Under the pieces are notes generated by a model. It ran no database searches and was not told the origin of the DNA. It saw only the letters and a list, made by a program, of their open reading frames with translations. A program made the translations under genes and the position numbers. From the NCBI RefSeq assembly GCF_007860015.1, contig NZ_SJPS01000009.1, positions 58,629 to 122,628 on the forward strand: a DNA stretch of 64,000 nucleotides. Direction: 5' to 3'. The stretch comes from Bythopirellula polymerisocia. GTDB lineage: Bacteria; Planctomycetota; Planctomycetia; Pirellulales; Lacipirellulaceae. Shown here in pieces: positions 1 through 8,308 of this stretch (the stretch's first letter is position 1; every line of letters starts with the position of its first letter).

Positions 1-1026
1 AGGTGTACAGAGAATGAATTGCGACGGCAAATTGAATTCCTCAAAGCCGAAAATGAAATGCTTCGACAACGTGTTCCCAAACTGCGGATCTTTCTCGGAC
101 GGGAAGAAAGGGAACGGCTCCTGAAGTTGGGAGACGCCATTGGGCCTGGCGCCTCCAGACTCATCACGATCGTCCACCGCCGCACCTACCAGCGGTGGGT
201 GCGGGAGAAAGCCCTCGGCAATCCCGCCAAAAAGATGGGGAGACCTCCCACAGTAGAGCCAATCCGCCAAGTCGTGATCCGGCTCGCTCGTGAGACTGGC
301 TGGGGGTATCGCCGCATTCTCGGAGAATTACGCAAATTGCGTATCCAGTTTGTGTCACGAACGACCATCAAGAATATCTTGAAGGAAGAAGGTATCAAGC
401 CAGGTCCACGGCGTGGATCTGGCACTTGGGATGAGTTTCTCATGGCCCACGTCGATACGCTCTGGCAAGTAGACTTCTTCAGCAAGATGGTTTGGACCCC
501 GACTGGACTGCGGCAGGCGTTCGTGCTGGCATTCATCCATGTCGGTACCAGACGAGTGTTTTGTTCGCCGTGTAGTTTCAAACCCGATGCCAAATGGATG
601 GTGCGACAGGCAGAAGCAGTCGTCGAACGGGCCCGTGATGCTGGTTTGATGATGACCTATCTCATTCGCGACCGAGATGGCATGTACATACGAGAGTTTG
701 ATCAGGTGTTCAAGGACATGGGTTGTCGAGTGAAGCCAACAGCACCGCGGGCACCCAATCAAAATGCTTTTATCGAAAGATGGGTAAAATCAATAAAATT
801 TGAATGCATCAACTATTTCATCGTCTTTGGTAAGAAGCATCTCGACTACATTGTCTCTTCCTATGTGGAACATTATAATGAGGTCCGTCCTCACCAATCC
901 TTGGGCAATCGGCCGCTCACGGGAAAGTGGCCTGAGTTCGATGATCCGCTCACTGACAGTGTGCAGATCGTGTGCCACGAAAGTCTAGGCGGCATCTTGC
1001 GGCACTACGAACGCGTAGCTGCTTGA
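1..1026 (+). CDS. Integrase-core (rve) transposase, probably 5'-partial
   Basis: DDE transposase/integrase of the IS3/IS481-like superfamily, catalysing strand transfer of an insertion sequence. Numbering from the TTG at base 19, the N-terminus is a coiled coil (LKAENEMLRQR). It is followed by an HTH_21-like segment (GWGYRRILGELRKL, about 95-107) and the integrase core with D152 (QVDFFS), D218 (IRDRD) and E253 (NAFIERW); D218 and E253 have the D-34-E spacing of the family. The C-terminus has the usual HYNEVRPHQSLGNRPL block. The frame is open to base 1, so the true start probably lies left of the window. I could not identify terminal inverted repeats. It borders the tRNA fragment and integrase, which fits a junction between mobile elements. 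Confidence 0.88.
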   Translation, partial: RCTENELRRQIEFLKAENEMLRQRVPKLRIFLGREERERLLKLGDAIGPGASRLITIVHRRTYQRWVREKALGNPAKKMGRPPTVEPIRQVVIRLARETGWGYRRILGELRKLRIQFVSRTTIKNILKEEGIKPGPRRGSGTWDEFLMAHVDTLWQVDFFSKMVWTPTGLRQAFVLAFIHVGTRRVFCSPCSFKPDAKWMVRQAEAVVERARDAGLMMTYLIRDRDGMYIREFDQVFKDMGCRVKPTAPRAPNQNAFIERWVKSIKFECINYFIVFGKKHLDYIVSSYVEHYNEVRPHQSLGNRPLTGKWPEFDDPLTDSVQIVCHESLGGILRHYERVAA

Positions 1027-1214
1027 TTATTCTTGTTCGCAGTGTTCACCCGGACCAAAACGAGGACAATTCATGAGTCGCCCAACACGGGGCAAATACG
1101 GGGCAATGTTGGCAATACTAAGCCACTTGAAACCCAACGCAATTACGATATCATTTCATACGTAACTTATTCGTAAATGCCGAATTACCTCACAAGTCCA
1201 ACGTCTGCCTAACG

Positions 1215-1260
1215 TAAGCTCTACACCACGAGATTAGGTTCGAGTCCTACCCGGGGAGCT
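1215..1260 (+). other. tRNA 3'-end fragment, probable attachment-site core
   Basis: A T-arm-like segment is visible: stem TTAGG at 1234-1238, loop TTCGAGT at 1239-1245, stem CCTAC at 1246-1250, followed by an acceptor-strand-like CCGGGGA. No matching 5' acceptor strand or D-arm is found in the preceding 80 bases, so this is a tRNA 3' fragment and not a whole gene. It abuts, and is partly read through by, the 3' end of the convergent integrase gene, as at tyrosine-recombinase att sites. No second copy was found elsewhere in the window, so the other element end is unresolved. Confidence 0.6.
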
Positions 1261-2498
1261 AGCAAATCACCCAAAACCCCGAGAATTGTAGATTCCTCGG
1301 GGTTTTCTGATTGGGAGTGGGTGCAACTGTGGGTGCAATTCACCCCCTGACAGTCGCTGACAGCACCCACTGTTGCACCCATTCCAGCAGCCGCTTTCCT
1401 GAAGTGATCGTCTGTCACCTGTAGATAATGCTTGGTGGCAACCTTGGGTGTATTTCCCAGCCAAGCTGTGACGACGTGCAGTGGGTATTCATTGGCCAAT
1501 TCGGTCTCTCGGCTAGCTCGTAAATTCTGGAAAAGGCGTGGCCAAATCGTGACACCGGCTTTTTTGATGATTCTGCAGAATTGTGTCCGTAAATTAGAAC
1601 TGCGATCCCTGTAGCGATTGATAACGAACTCGGTTCCATCAGCAGCTTGGTCGAACGCTTCAGACAGATACGGGCGAAGTTCTGGGAATAACGGCACGAC
1701 ACGCCAGGGCTTTCCTTGCTTTTTGGTCTTCTGAGAAGGAACCGTCATCCGATCGTTTTCCCAATCTATATCCCCCCATTTAAGGGCTAAGGTCTCACTA
1801 GGTGTCCGCACGCCGCCATACCTAGCCAGGGCAATAATCAATTTCCACTCAAAGTCAGGACTGGCGGAGATCACCTTTTCGATCGTGTCGTGGTCGATGA
1901 AATGCTGGCGGGCATCGTTCTGCTCACTGCCTGTCTTTACTTCTGCAAATGGGTTCATGCCTACCAGTCCTCTACGAAGGGCCGTCTTAAAAATCTGTCG
2001 AGCCCGCTTCACCAGTTTACTCATCGTGGCCTCAGCATATTTCTCAATGAGTGTCATACGCCAGTCGTCAGCGTCAGCCTCAGTGATCGTACGCAGGTCC
2101 CGGTCGGCACCAAAGTGATCGACCAGGCACCGCTTGACCTGTTCGAAATTTGTAATCGTGCTTGCTGCAGACTCGATCTTGCGAGCCGCGATAAAGGATG
2201 ACAAGAACTCGCCTAATTTGGCAGAATCTCGTCGGGGAACGTAAGTCTGAAAACCTGCTTTGGCAAGTTTGGTCGCCATGTCTTCGCCAAGCGTCGACAA
2301 CCACTGGGCGGTATCGTTACTTGGAGCACAACCTGAGATCGACACTGATACCAAGTCTTCTATCCTAGATTTGATAGTGTCCGCGGCTTTCTTGGTGCGG
2401 TCACCCAGTCGAATGGAGCGTCGTCGGTTGTCCTTGTCGTAAAACTGTAACCGGTAAACGACCTTGCCGCTGCGTTTTTCTCGGTGAATACTAGCCAT
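1221..2498 (-). CDS. Tyrosine recombinase/phage-type integrase
   Basis: Site-specific recombinase of 425 residues, expected to integrate and excise the element at the adjacent tRNA-derived site. An N-terminal SAM-like core-binding domain (about 95-180) precedes the catalytic domain. Visible catalytic residues are R231 (GGVRTPSE), R327 (QNLRASR) and Y358 (ATKHYLQ). The HxxR histidine is Gln324, and the histidine nine residues before the tyrosine is Asn349 (WLGN). The ATG at 2498 follows an AGAGGA-like ribosome site. The last residues (APRVGLEPNLVV) are encoded by the tRNA fragment and the terminator lies just before them, so the C-terminal tail is att-derived. It sits downstream of two small HTH genes on the same strand. 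Confidence 0.93.
   Translation of the reverse strand: MASIHREKRSGKVVYRLQFYDKDNRRRSIRLGDRTKKAADTIKSRIEDLVSVSISGCAPSNDTAQWLSTLGEDMATKLAKAGFQTYVPRRDSAKLGEFLSSFIAARKIESAASTITNFEQVKRCLVDHFGADRDLRTITEADADDWRMTLIEKYAEATMSKLVKRARQIFKTALRRGLVGMNPFAEVKTGSEQNDARQHFIDHDTIEKVISASPDFEWKLIIALARYGGVRTPSETLALKWGDIDWENDRMTVPSQKTKKQGKPWRVVPLFPELRPYLSEAFDQAADGTEFVINRYRDRSSNLRTQFCRIIKKAGVTIWPRLFQNLRASRETELANEYPLHVVTAWLGNTPKVATKHYLQVTDDHFRKAAAGMGATVGAVSDCQGVNCTHSCTHSQSENPEESTILGVLGDLLAPRVGLEPNLVV
1273..1306 (+). terminator. Strong stem-loop, tRNA terminator-like
   Basis: AAAACCCCGAG at 1273-1283 pairs perfectly with CTCGGGGTTTT at 1296-1306, giving an 11-bp stem with a T-tract on the + strand. It lies 13 bases after the tRNA fragment in the same direction, so it is probably the original tRNA terminator. 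It also lies inside the 3' end of the integrase reading frame on the other strand. Confidence 0.6.
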
Positions 2499-2577
2499 GG
2501 AAATCCTCTTCGGTTAAGTCTTCACTCGCGTGTGCGCGTGTGAGGGGAATTAAGTTCCGGCGTCCCGTAAAATACTG

Positions 2578-2796
2578 CTATCCCTTGCGTGACCTTGTCA
2601 GTCGCAGTCCAAAATAGTCTGCCAACTTATCCGCCATGTCGAGCCTCAAACTGCTCTCGCTGCGGGAAAATCGCATAAGAGACATCCGAGGGATACCGCT
2701 CATTTTGGAAATCGTCGGAAACGACTCTGGACAATCATTCAATTCTCGCCTCAAGATGTCCGTCAGTGATTCATGGGTTTCTCGGTCTCTGGCCAT
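2578..2796 (-). CDS. Small XRE-like helix-turn-helix protein
   Basis: A 72-residue protein if started at the ATG at 2796 (MARDRETHES). An upstream in-frame start at 2832 would add 12 residues that do not look like part of the fold. The segment PTISKMSGIPRMSLMRFSR resembles the HTH of Cro/C1-type proteins, and DMADKLADYFGLRL matches the last helix of that fold. Small XRE-like regulators of this kind are common next to integrases in planctomycete elements. It lies between the excisionase-like gene and the integrase, all on the minus strand, so control of integration/excision is the likely role (inference). Confidence 0.7.
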   Translation of the reverse strand: MARDRETHESLTDILRRELNDCPESFPTISKMSGIPRMSLMRFSRSESSLRLDMADKLADYFGLRLTRSRKG

Positions 2797-2902
2797 GTAT
2801 CGGATGATACACTGGCACTTCTGCCATCGCAAGAACCTTTCAGATTTTATTCAAATAGCTAACTTGGAGATCCAACTGACTAGGCAACCTGGATCGCCCC
2901 GC

Positions 2903-3154
2903 TTATTTCGATTTACTCCTGTGGCAGTTTGGGCACCCGGCATCAATGTGATCGTACACGCCTGTCATTGGATCCCCAGTTCGCAGTCGCCAGCGAACAA
3001 GATTTCCCACTCTAACAGGTGCCGGGACTTTGCCGGCCTCGACCATGCGGATGACATGGCGGGTTGAGCAAGAGTAGATCTCAGCAATGCACTCGACATC
3101 ACCCAAGGCCTTCTCCAAATTTTCGGTCGTCGACTGACTGTTTTTGTTCATCAT
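2903..3154 (-). CDS. Excisionase/AlpA-like helix-turn-helix protein
   Basis: An 83-residue protein with an HTH_17/MerR-like DNA-binding segment: VECIAEIYSCSTRHVIRM, then EAGKVPAPVRVGNLVRW, the helix and wing typical of excisionase-family proteins. After RW the usual short ending is replaced by a longer tail (TGDPMTGVYDHIDAGCP). This tail may reflect a small insertion or a local frameshift. It is upstream of the XRE-like gene and integrase and immediately downstream of the iteron-like array. A role as recombination directionality factor or regulator is inferred from family and position. Confidence 0.65.
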   Translation of the reverse strand: MMNKNSQSTTENLEKALGDVECIAEIYSCSTRHVIRMVEAGKVPAPVRVGNLVRWRLRTGDPMTGVYDHIDAGCPNCHRSKSK

Positions 3155-3238
3155 GTTACCCTTCTAATTGAAATTGACGTTTGGACATTTGTGTGGACCT
3201 AAGGTCGACAAAGAACAGCTCTTTACCGTCCGCAAGGA

Positions 3239-3567
3239 CTTCTTTCTTCTTTCACCCCCCCCATGCATACGCATTCATTTTTGGTCGATTTGGATGATTT
3301 TTTAAGGTTTTGCGCGAGGGGGGGTGAAAGTAGAAAGAAGTTACTTAAACACTTTGAGCTCTTTGATAGGGTGAAAGAAGTCTGATTGCACAACCCCTTT
3401 GTGTCTAAGAGTTTGCAACACTTTTCGAGAACTTCTTTCACCCCAACCGGGGTCCTTTTTTGCTTCAACTTCTTTCACCTTCTTTCCCCAAAAAGGGGAC
3501 TTCTTTCACCCCCCCAGGAGGTCACGAAGACCCAACTTCTTTCACCCCTGCACTACTTCTTTCACCC
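3239..3567. repeat. Iteron-like array of ACTTCTTTCACCC, putative element origin
   Basis: The 13-mer ACTTCTTTCACCC or a one-base variant starts at 3431, 3468, 3499, 3535 and 3555 on the + strand. An inverted copy lies at 3369-3381. A further inverted pair, about 25 bp each at 3239-3263 and 3317-3341, contains the same core. Two short hairpins (CCCC-AACC-GGGG and CCCC-AAAAA-GGGG) lie between copies. The array sits just downstream of the PrimPol gene and covers its last codons. Short direct repeats beside a replication operon suggest a replication origin or replication-control region; this is inference. Confidence 0.55.
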
Positions 3568-5819
3568 ACCAAACGATAACTCCGGAGTGTTCGTCCCGAG
3601 GTCGTTTGCAGCACTGTCTCCAAGTCACCTTGCTGTTCGAGCGTGGTGATCAGCTCCTGGAATGGCTTGGTGGCGATCTTCATCCGCTTCAGCAGAACAC
3701 TATGAGATAATTCCTGGCCGGGCGCCTCGCGGAGCTTGCGGAGCAAACGTAGGCACTCTGCGTCAAATGGGTTCTGAGAGACATGGTTGCGAGCCATGAA
3801 CAACATGCGTCGCGCCTGGTGCAGCATGAACTCGGTCGCCCAGCGAACTGCGGCCGCGTCAATCCGAGGTGCCAGGTGATTTGTGCTGACTGCGTACAAC
3901 AGCGCTAGTTTGCGAACCTGCTCTGGCACGCGACCCCACACGGTCGTCCCGACTGGGTCTCCCCCTGACTCGGCATTGGCGTACTCGAGCTCCGATCTAC
4001 ATCGCGACTCGGCCAATAACTCCATTGCCTCAGGATCTGCTTCGACGATCTGAGGGTTCGGGTGCCACTCTTCGAGATTGCCTGTGCCCGGATTGAACTC
4101 TGACCACCAGTGGGCTGTCTCCAAAACACTCTTAGGGGGAGCGATCAGACCAGGCTCCTGGCCAACACTGCGTGGACCACTCTCCACAATCAGCATGCGA
4201 GCGAAAAAGCCATTGGTGAGCATCCGCTCAGAGAGCGCTTCGTAGTAGTAATTGGGGATCGCCGTCCCGTAGACGATCAGACAGGGCTGATCGATCACAC
4301 CTGGTGACTCTTTCCCAGCCTTGCGTCGCATGGGATAGACACTGTTGGCCGCCGAGTACAGCGTGAGGAGCGTCCCCATGATATTCTCATGCAGGGCGTC
4401 GCGGGACTTGTTGATGGACTGTAACAGGCCATCGATCTCGTCCGTCTGAAAGAGCATCGTTGGCGTCAGGAACAAGGCATCTTGGATCCCTTCTCCCGAC
4501 GCGAATTTCTCTCCCAAGGCGGACACCAGCCCCACCCGATGAAGGATTTTGGTATTCACTTTACGGGGCCAGTCTTTGCCGACTGAGGAATACGCCAGGG
4601 CGAGCAGGTAGATATTGGTGCGGTTGTCTGCCTGATCTCGCACCTTCCGGCCAGCGAGTAATGCCTGAAGTGCTAAGGCACCGCAGAAGGCCAAAGCAAC
4701 ATTGGGATAGGGAGCTGTGGCCAGGCAGTGATCCATGACGTCAGAAATAAATCCCGGAACCCGCAACAAACTCCCTGGCAAGGGACCCGGGTCCGGCAGG
4801 GCGATCTGGGTAGGCACCAACGCTGCGTGCCCATTGCTCATCAAACTGGATAGATCAACTGTCTTGTCATCGGAGCTTTGACCATAGCCGGCAGCCCTGA
4901 GGGAAATAGCGGCTGCTCCGAAATCGCCGTCATGTTCCAAGAACGTGTAGACCGTGAAGGGAGCATAGGCACGATCCGGCTCAAAGGGTGCGGCATTGGA
5001 GGAGAAGACGTAGAGCACCCCTTCCTTGAGAGTCGCGCTCCAGCCCTGCTGCTTCCCTGGGCGACGCCAGTACTCGTTCTCACCACGTTTCACCAGAGTC
5101 CAACCATGACGTCGTAACACCTCACGGGCATCGCCACGCTCGTTGTAATCGTCTCCCGGACGACCCTCGCCGTTTACCTGTGCAAACTCTCTGGCTACTG
5201 GTGGAATTGATTCGTTGAGTGCATAGGCAGCCTCAATCAACACGGCGCGCTCAGCGTTGGTGATGGTAGGGAGCCTATCCAGACTCCCTTGTTCTATTCG
5301 GTAGCCTGGGGTCGGGGCACAGAGAAAGAGTCCACCTTCACCCCGCGTTTCGATCAGCGTACAGGTGCATTCAAACCGGTCACCAATCCGACGAGGCAGG
5401 TAACGTTTGCCAGTGATCTCAACCGGGTCGGCGGAGTCTGCCACCAAGGTGCGCTGAGCCAGTTTGTGATTGCCAGGTATTGCCTCCTCACAGCGATAGA
5501 CGACGTGAAGTCCACCGGATTGGGTCCGCTCGACTACCAAGCGTTCCGCAAGTCCAGGGACTTCCGACGCCACCAGGGCACGCCATGGATCAAAGAGCTC
5601 ACCTTCGTGATCAAAATCTAGCACTTCGAGGTTGCCAGAGACTGCACCCGCAAGGATGCACATGGCCTTGGCGTCGGCAAACCATGTCTGCAGCTGCTGC
5701 TCGGTTGGCAGTCTTTGTTGATATTGCTTCCAACGAGAAAGGGTTGGTCGCTTCTCTGTGGCATTGGCAGGCAACACACAAAGACCGGATTCAAAGTAGT
5801 TGAGGGCGGAGTCAAACAT
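3522..5819 (-). CDS. PrimPol-DUF3987 replication protein
   Basis: A 765-residue protein with an N-terminal bifunctional primase/polymerase (AEP, Prim-Pol) domain. It has D68 and D70 in EVLDFDHEG and the SGGLHVVY motif (H105) seen in nucleotide-binding sites of this family. The C-terminal half resembles DUF3987 helicase/ATPase domains, with a P-loop-like AYSSVGKDWPR (409-419) and a Walker B-like QTDEID (458-463). The predicted role is primer synthesis and unwinding during element replication. Its ATG at 5819 lies 2 bases after the helicase stop codon, so the two are probably translated together. The last codons (SSAGVKEVGSS) are made of the iteron-like repeats. Confidence 0.88.
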   Translation of the reverse strand: MFDSALNYFESGLCVLPANATEKRPTLSRWKQYQQRLPTEQQLQTWFADAKAMCILAGAVSGNLEVLDFDHEGELFDPWRALVASEVPGLAERLVVERTQSGGLHVVYRCEEAIPGNHKLAQRTLVADSADPVEITGKRYLPRRIGDRFECTCTLIETRGEGGLFLCAPTPGYRIEQGSLDRLPTITNAERAVLIEAAYALNESIPPVAREFAQVNGEGRPGDDYNERGDAREVLRRHGWTLVKRGENEYWRRPGKQQGWSATLKEGVLYVFSSNAAPFEPDRAYAPFTVYTFLEHDGDFGAAAISLRAAGYGQSSDDKTVDLSSLMSNGHAALVPTQIALPDPGPLPGSLLRVPGFISDVMDHCLATAPYPNVALAFCGALALQALLAGRKVRDQADNRTNIYLLALAYSSVGKDWPRKVNTKILHRVGLVSALGEKFASGEGIQDALFLTPTMLFQTDEIDGLLQSINKSRDALHENIMGTLLTLYSAANSVYPMRRKAGKESPGVIDQPCLIVYGTAIPNYYYEALSERMLTNGFFARMLIVESGPRSVGQEPGLIAPPKSVLETAHWWSEFNPGTGNLEEWHPNPQIVEADPEAMELLAESRCRSELEYANAESGGDPVGTTVWGRVPEQVRKLALLYAVSTNHLAPRIDAAAVRWATEFMLHQARRMLFMARNHVSQNPFDAECLRLLRKLREAPGQELSHSVLLKRMKIATKPFQELITTLEQQGDLETVLQTTSGRTLRSYRLVGERSSAGVKEVGSS

Positions 5820-5821
5820 CT

Positions 5822-7483
5822 TTAGAACGGAACCTCATCCAGGTCGTACGGCTCGAATTCGCCCACAGGGAGTGCCTCAGGGAGTGGTCCCAGTTCATGG
5901 TCGATGATGCGTTCATAAGGCTCACCGGCAACCGACCGGACGGTAATGCTTAGAGTCGATGCCAGACCCCCTCCTTCAATGATTTCAATAGCACGCTCGG
6001 CGGTCTCGGGGACTGGGTCAGGCGAACGTTGGTTCCACCAGTTGACCGCCTTCTGGCGAGCATAGCCCGAGTGTTCGAAGCAGACCCATTCGGACTTAAC
6101 CTTGCGATAACCTATGTGGTAATCGACTCGTAAAGTCTTGGGGTCCTCATCACTCGCATTACGTTTCGTATGGACGTCGTAGAAAGTGTCCTTTACCGTG
6201 TACTTGGTTGTGGTGACCTGTTCGGAAAGGATGCCGGCTTCACAGGCCGTTGCCTTGTGCTTTTTCTTTTCGGGAGGGGGGAACTCGTGACCACAATGGG
6301 GGCAGTTGGCATAGCCAGTCGCGATCAAGGCGTGGCACGTTGGGCATTCTTTGGCTGGTGCCTCTCCGTTGCCACAAGTTTTGGCTGAGACCTGGATGCT
6401 ATCCACTGGCCCATGACGGAGCACGTTGCCACCAAAATCCAGAACCAGACAGTTGTCTTTGTCAGGATGAAGTCGGAACCCTCGGCCAACCATCTGGTAA
6501 TACAATCCAGGGGACATCGTGGGACGCACCAGCGCCACACAGTCGGTGTTGGGCGCGTCAAAACCAGTCGTCAAGACATTGACGTTGCACAGATAATTAA
6601 GATCCCCCGACTTAAACCTGTTGAGTGTCTCGTCACGCTGGGTGGTTGGTGTCGCCCCACAGACGAAACCGCAATCAATCTGATGCACACGTTGCAGCGC
6701 CTCGACGATATGCATTCCGTGATTGACGCCCGCGGCAAAAATCAGCGTGGAGTTGCGGTTGCCTGCCTGCTCAACGATCTCCGCGCAGGCAGCCTCCACC
6801 AACTCACCCCGGTCCATGAGGTCTTCTAACTCATTCGCCACAAACTCACCGCCACGGACATGCAAGCTCGTGGTGTCGGCCTTCGTCTTGCCCGCTTTGG
6901 TGACCAGCGGGGAGAGAAAGCCGTCGCGAATGAGCTCGCGGACCCCCACTTCGTAACAAATGTGATTCAGAAACCCGTCCGGCGTGCAGATCGTACCGGT
7001 CTTCAACCGAAACGGGGTGGCGGTAAAACCGATGATCCGTAGGTTCGGATTGATCACCTGGGCATCGGTAAGGAATTGGCGATACATCCCGTCCCCTTCC
7101 AACGGGATGAGGTGTGCCTCGTCGACCATTACCAAATCAAAGGCATCCAGTTCGCAGGCCCGTTTGTAGACACTCTGGATGCCGGCGATGATGACGGCAC
7201 GGTCCGTGTCCCTCCGCTTGAGTCCGGCCGAGTAGACTCCGAATTGTAATTCGGGACAGACGGTGTGCAGTTTGTCGGCCGTTTGTTCCAAGAGTTCCTT
7301 GACGTGTGCCAGGATCAGCACTCGCCCATTCCACTGCATCACGGCGTCTTTACAGATCGAGGCCATGATGGGTGTCTTGCCACCAGCCGTAGGTACCACC
7401 GCGCACGGATTGTCGTCTCGTGTCCGGAGATGGTGGTACACGGCAGTTTTGACTTCTTCCTGGTAAGGCCTAAGGGTGAGCAC
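5822..7483 (-). CDS. DEAD/DEAH superfamily 2 helicase with zinc ribbon
   Basis: A 553-residue SF2 helicase. Walker A is PTAGGKTP (31-38), the DEAH box is at 121-124 (VMVDEAHLI), motif III lies in IGFTATPFRL and motif VI is QMVGRGFRL. At about 380-405 there is a four-cysteine zinc ribbon (CPTCHALIATGYANCPHCGH). Similar proteins are found in phage and plasmid replication modules, where they unwind or remodel DNA. The start is a GTG directly abutting the TAG of the RusA gene. The gene is one of a chain of coupled minus-strand genes ending in PrimPol. Confidence 0.9.
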   Translation of the reverse strand: MLTLRPYQEEVKTAVYHHLRTRDDNPCAVVPTAGGKTPIMASICKDAVMQWNGRVLILAHVKELLEQTADKLHTVCPELQFGVYSAGLKRRDTDRAVIIAGIQSVYKRACELDAFDLVMVDEAHLIPLEGDGMYRQFLTDAQVINPNLRIIGFTATPFRLKTGTICTPDGFLNHICYEVGVRELIRDGFLSPLVTKAGKTKADTTSLHVRGGEFVANELEDLMDRGELVEAACAEIVEQAGNRNSTLIFAAGVNHGMHIVEALQRVHQIDCGFVCGATPTTQRDETLNRFKSGDLNYLCNVNVLTTGFDAPNTDCVALVRPTMSPGLYYQMVGRGFRLHPDKDNCLVLDFGGNVLRHGPVDSIQVSAKTCGNGEAPAKECPTCHALIATGYANCPHCGHEFPPPEKKKHKATACEAGILSEQVTTTKYTVKDTFYDVHTKRNASDEDPKTLRVDYHIGYRKVKSEWVCFEHSGYARQKAVNWWNQRSPDPVPETAERAIEIIEGGGLASTLSITVRSVAGEPYERIIDHELGPLPEALPVGEFEPYDLDEVPF

Positions 7484-7834
7484 CTAAGCGAGTACCTCCT
7501 GGATTTGTACGAGGGTCTTGCCCCCCGCGACTGGATGACACTTTTCAATGGAAAGCCGCACGATTTGGCTGTCATCTCGGTAAGCGCCACCATGTTGGAG
7601 TGCGTCGAGGAGAGCTTTTTGCAAATTGTCGACGTCACGGCGCCGTCGATCTGGAGGAAACACAGTGACCTTCACCTCAAGCGGCCCAGTTAGCAGCTCG
7701 AAGGTGCTGGCCGCCAGGATCGAGCAGACCGCCTGGCGGAATGCTCGACCCCCGCGACTAATCAGCGTTCGCGACCCAACACGACGCCAGTAGTGGTTCG
7801 CACTGGGCGGGAACGGCAGCTCAAACTCCAACAT
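7484..7834 (-). CDS. RusA-family Holliday junction resolvase
   Basis: A 116-residue endonuclease predicted to cut four-way junctions formed by recombination. The N-terminus LEFELPFPPSANHYWR and the catalytic block RDVDNLQKALLDAL followed by YRDDSQI are diagnostic of RusA, with the acidic residues in RDVDN and RDDSQ. The chosen start is the ATG whose A is shared with the TGA of the DUF669 gene (TGATG), a classic coupling arrangement; a GTG at 7849 would add five residues. It belongs to the element's recombination/replication operon. Confidence 0.92.
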   Translation of the reverse strand: MLEFELPFPPSANHYWRRVGSRTLISRGGRAFRQAVCSILAASTFELLTGPLEVKVTVFPPDRRRRDVDNLQKALLDALQHGGAYRDDSQIVRLSIEKCHPVAGGKTLVQIQEVLA

Positions 7835-8295
7835 CAAGATCGCATCCACGGCGGCGTGTTGTCGCTAGTCTGCGCGGCACTGGCGACGGCAGGTGCAGAC
7901 TCCTTCTTGGAATAGCTCTTGATCTCGTTGGTAATTTCGCCCGTATCCTTGCGTGGCTTACAGCCCACCTGAATGACAAGTGGCAAGTTATGCAGATCAA
8001 CACTGTCTTTAGGTGCCATGACACCGACAGCCCGACAAATGGCGGACAAATCCGCTTGAGCGATCTTCACAGCAGTCGCGTTCGGGTTGTCGAGATTCAG
8101 CCGGGACCACAAGACGCGGTTGTCATACTCACCGCCTTGGATCTGAAACCTCAGCTCCAAGTATTGGCCCGTACCCGCTTTGGTAGGCTTCATCTCGGAG
8201 TCGGTGATCACCGCCTGGTATTTTCCAGCTGGTACCGGATCGAAACTGGTGTTGGGTTCGACTTGATTCGCATCAAATCCACTTAGGTTAGCCAT
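7834..8295 (-). CDS. DUF669-family protein, phage recombination module
   Basis: A 153-residue protein beginning MANLSGFDANQVEPN at 8295. It contains the DUF669 signature (VPAGKYQAVITDSEMKPTK, then GQYLELRFQIQGG and LWSRLNL). DUF669 proteins occur beside recombination ATPases and annealases in phages and are thought to act with single-stranded DNA, possibly in an SSB-like manner; the precise activity is not established. An AGGA ribosome site precedes the start, and a longer in-frame start at 8379 would overlap the ATPase gene without adding a recognisable domain. It lies between the Sak4-like ATPase and RusA. Confidence 0.85.
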   Translation of the reverse strand: MANLSGFDANQVEPNTSFDPVPAGKYQAVITDSEMKPTKAGTGQYLELRFQIQGGEYDNRVLWSRLNLDNPNATAVKIAQADLSAICRAVGVMAPKDSVDLHNLPLVIQVGCKPRKDTGEITNEIKSYSKKESAPAVASAAQTSDNTPPWMRS

Positions 8296-8308
8296 AGTTA
8301 TGGGATCC

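Noticed and set aside
1070..1170. Short frame (TGQIRGNVGNTKPLETQRN) as the tail of a second integrase
   Set aside because: It resembles integrase C-terminal tails and would fit tandem insertion, but it is too short and has no upstream domain to support a call.
1180..1262. Complete tRNA gene
   Set aside because: No 5' acceptor strand or D-arm pairs with the visible T-arm and acceptor fragment.
3239..3567. CRISPR array
   Set aside because: Repeats are 13 bp, irregularly spaced, occur in both orientations and have no uniform spacers or cas genes nearby.
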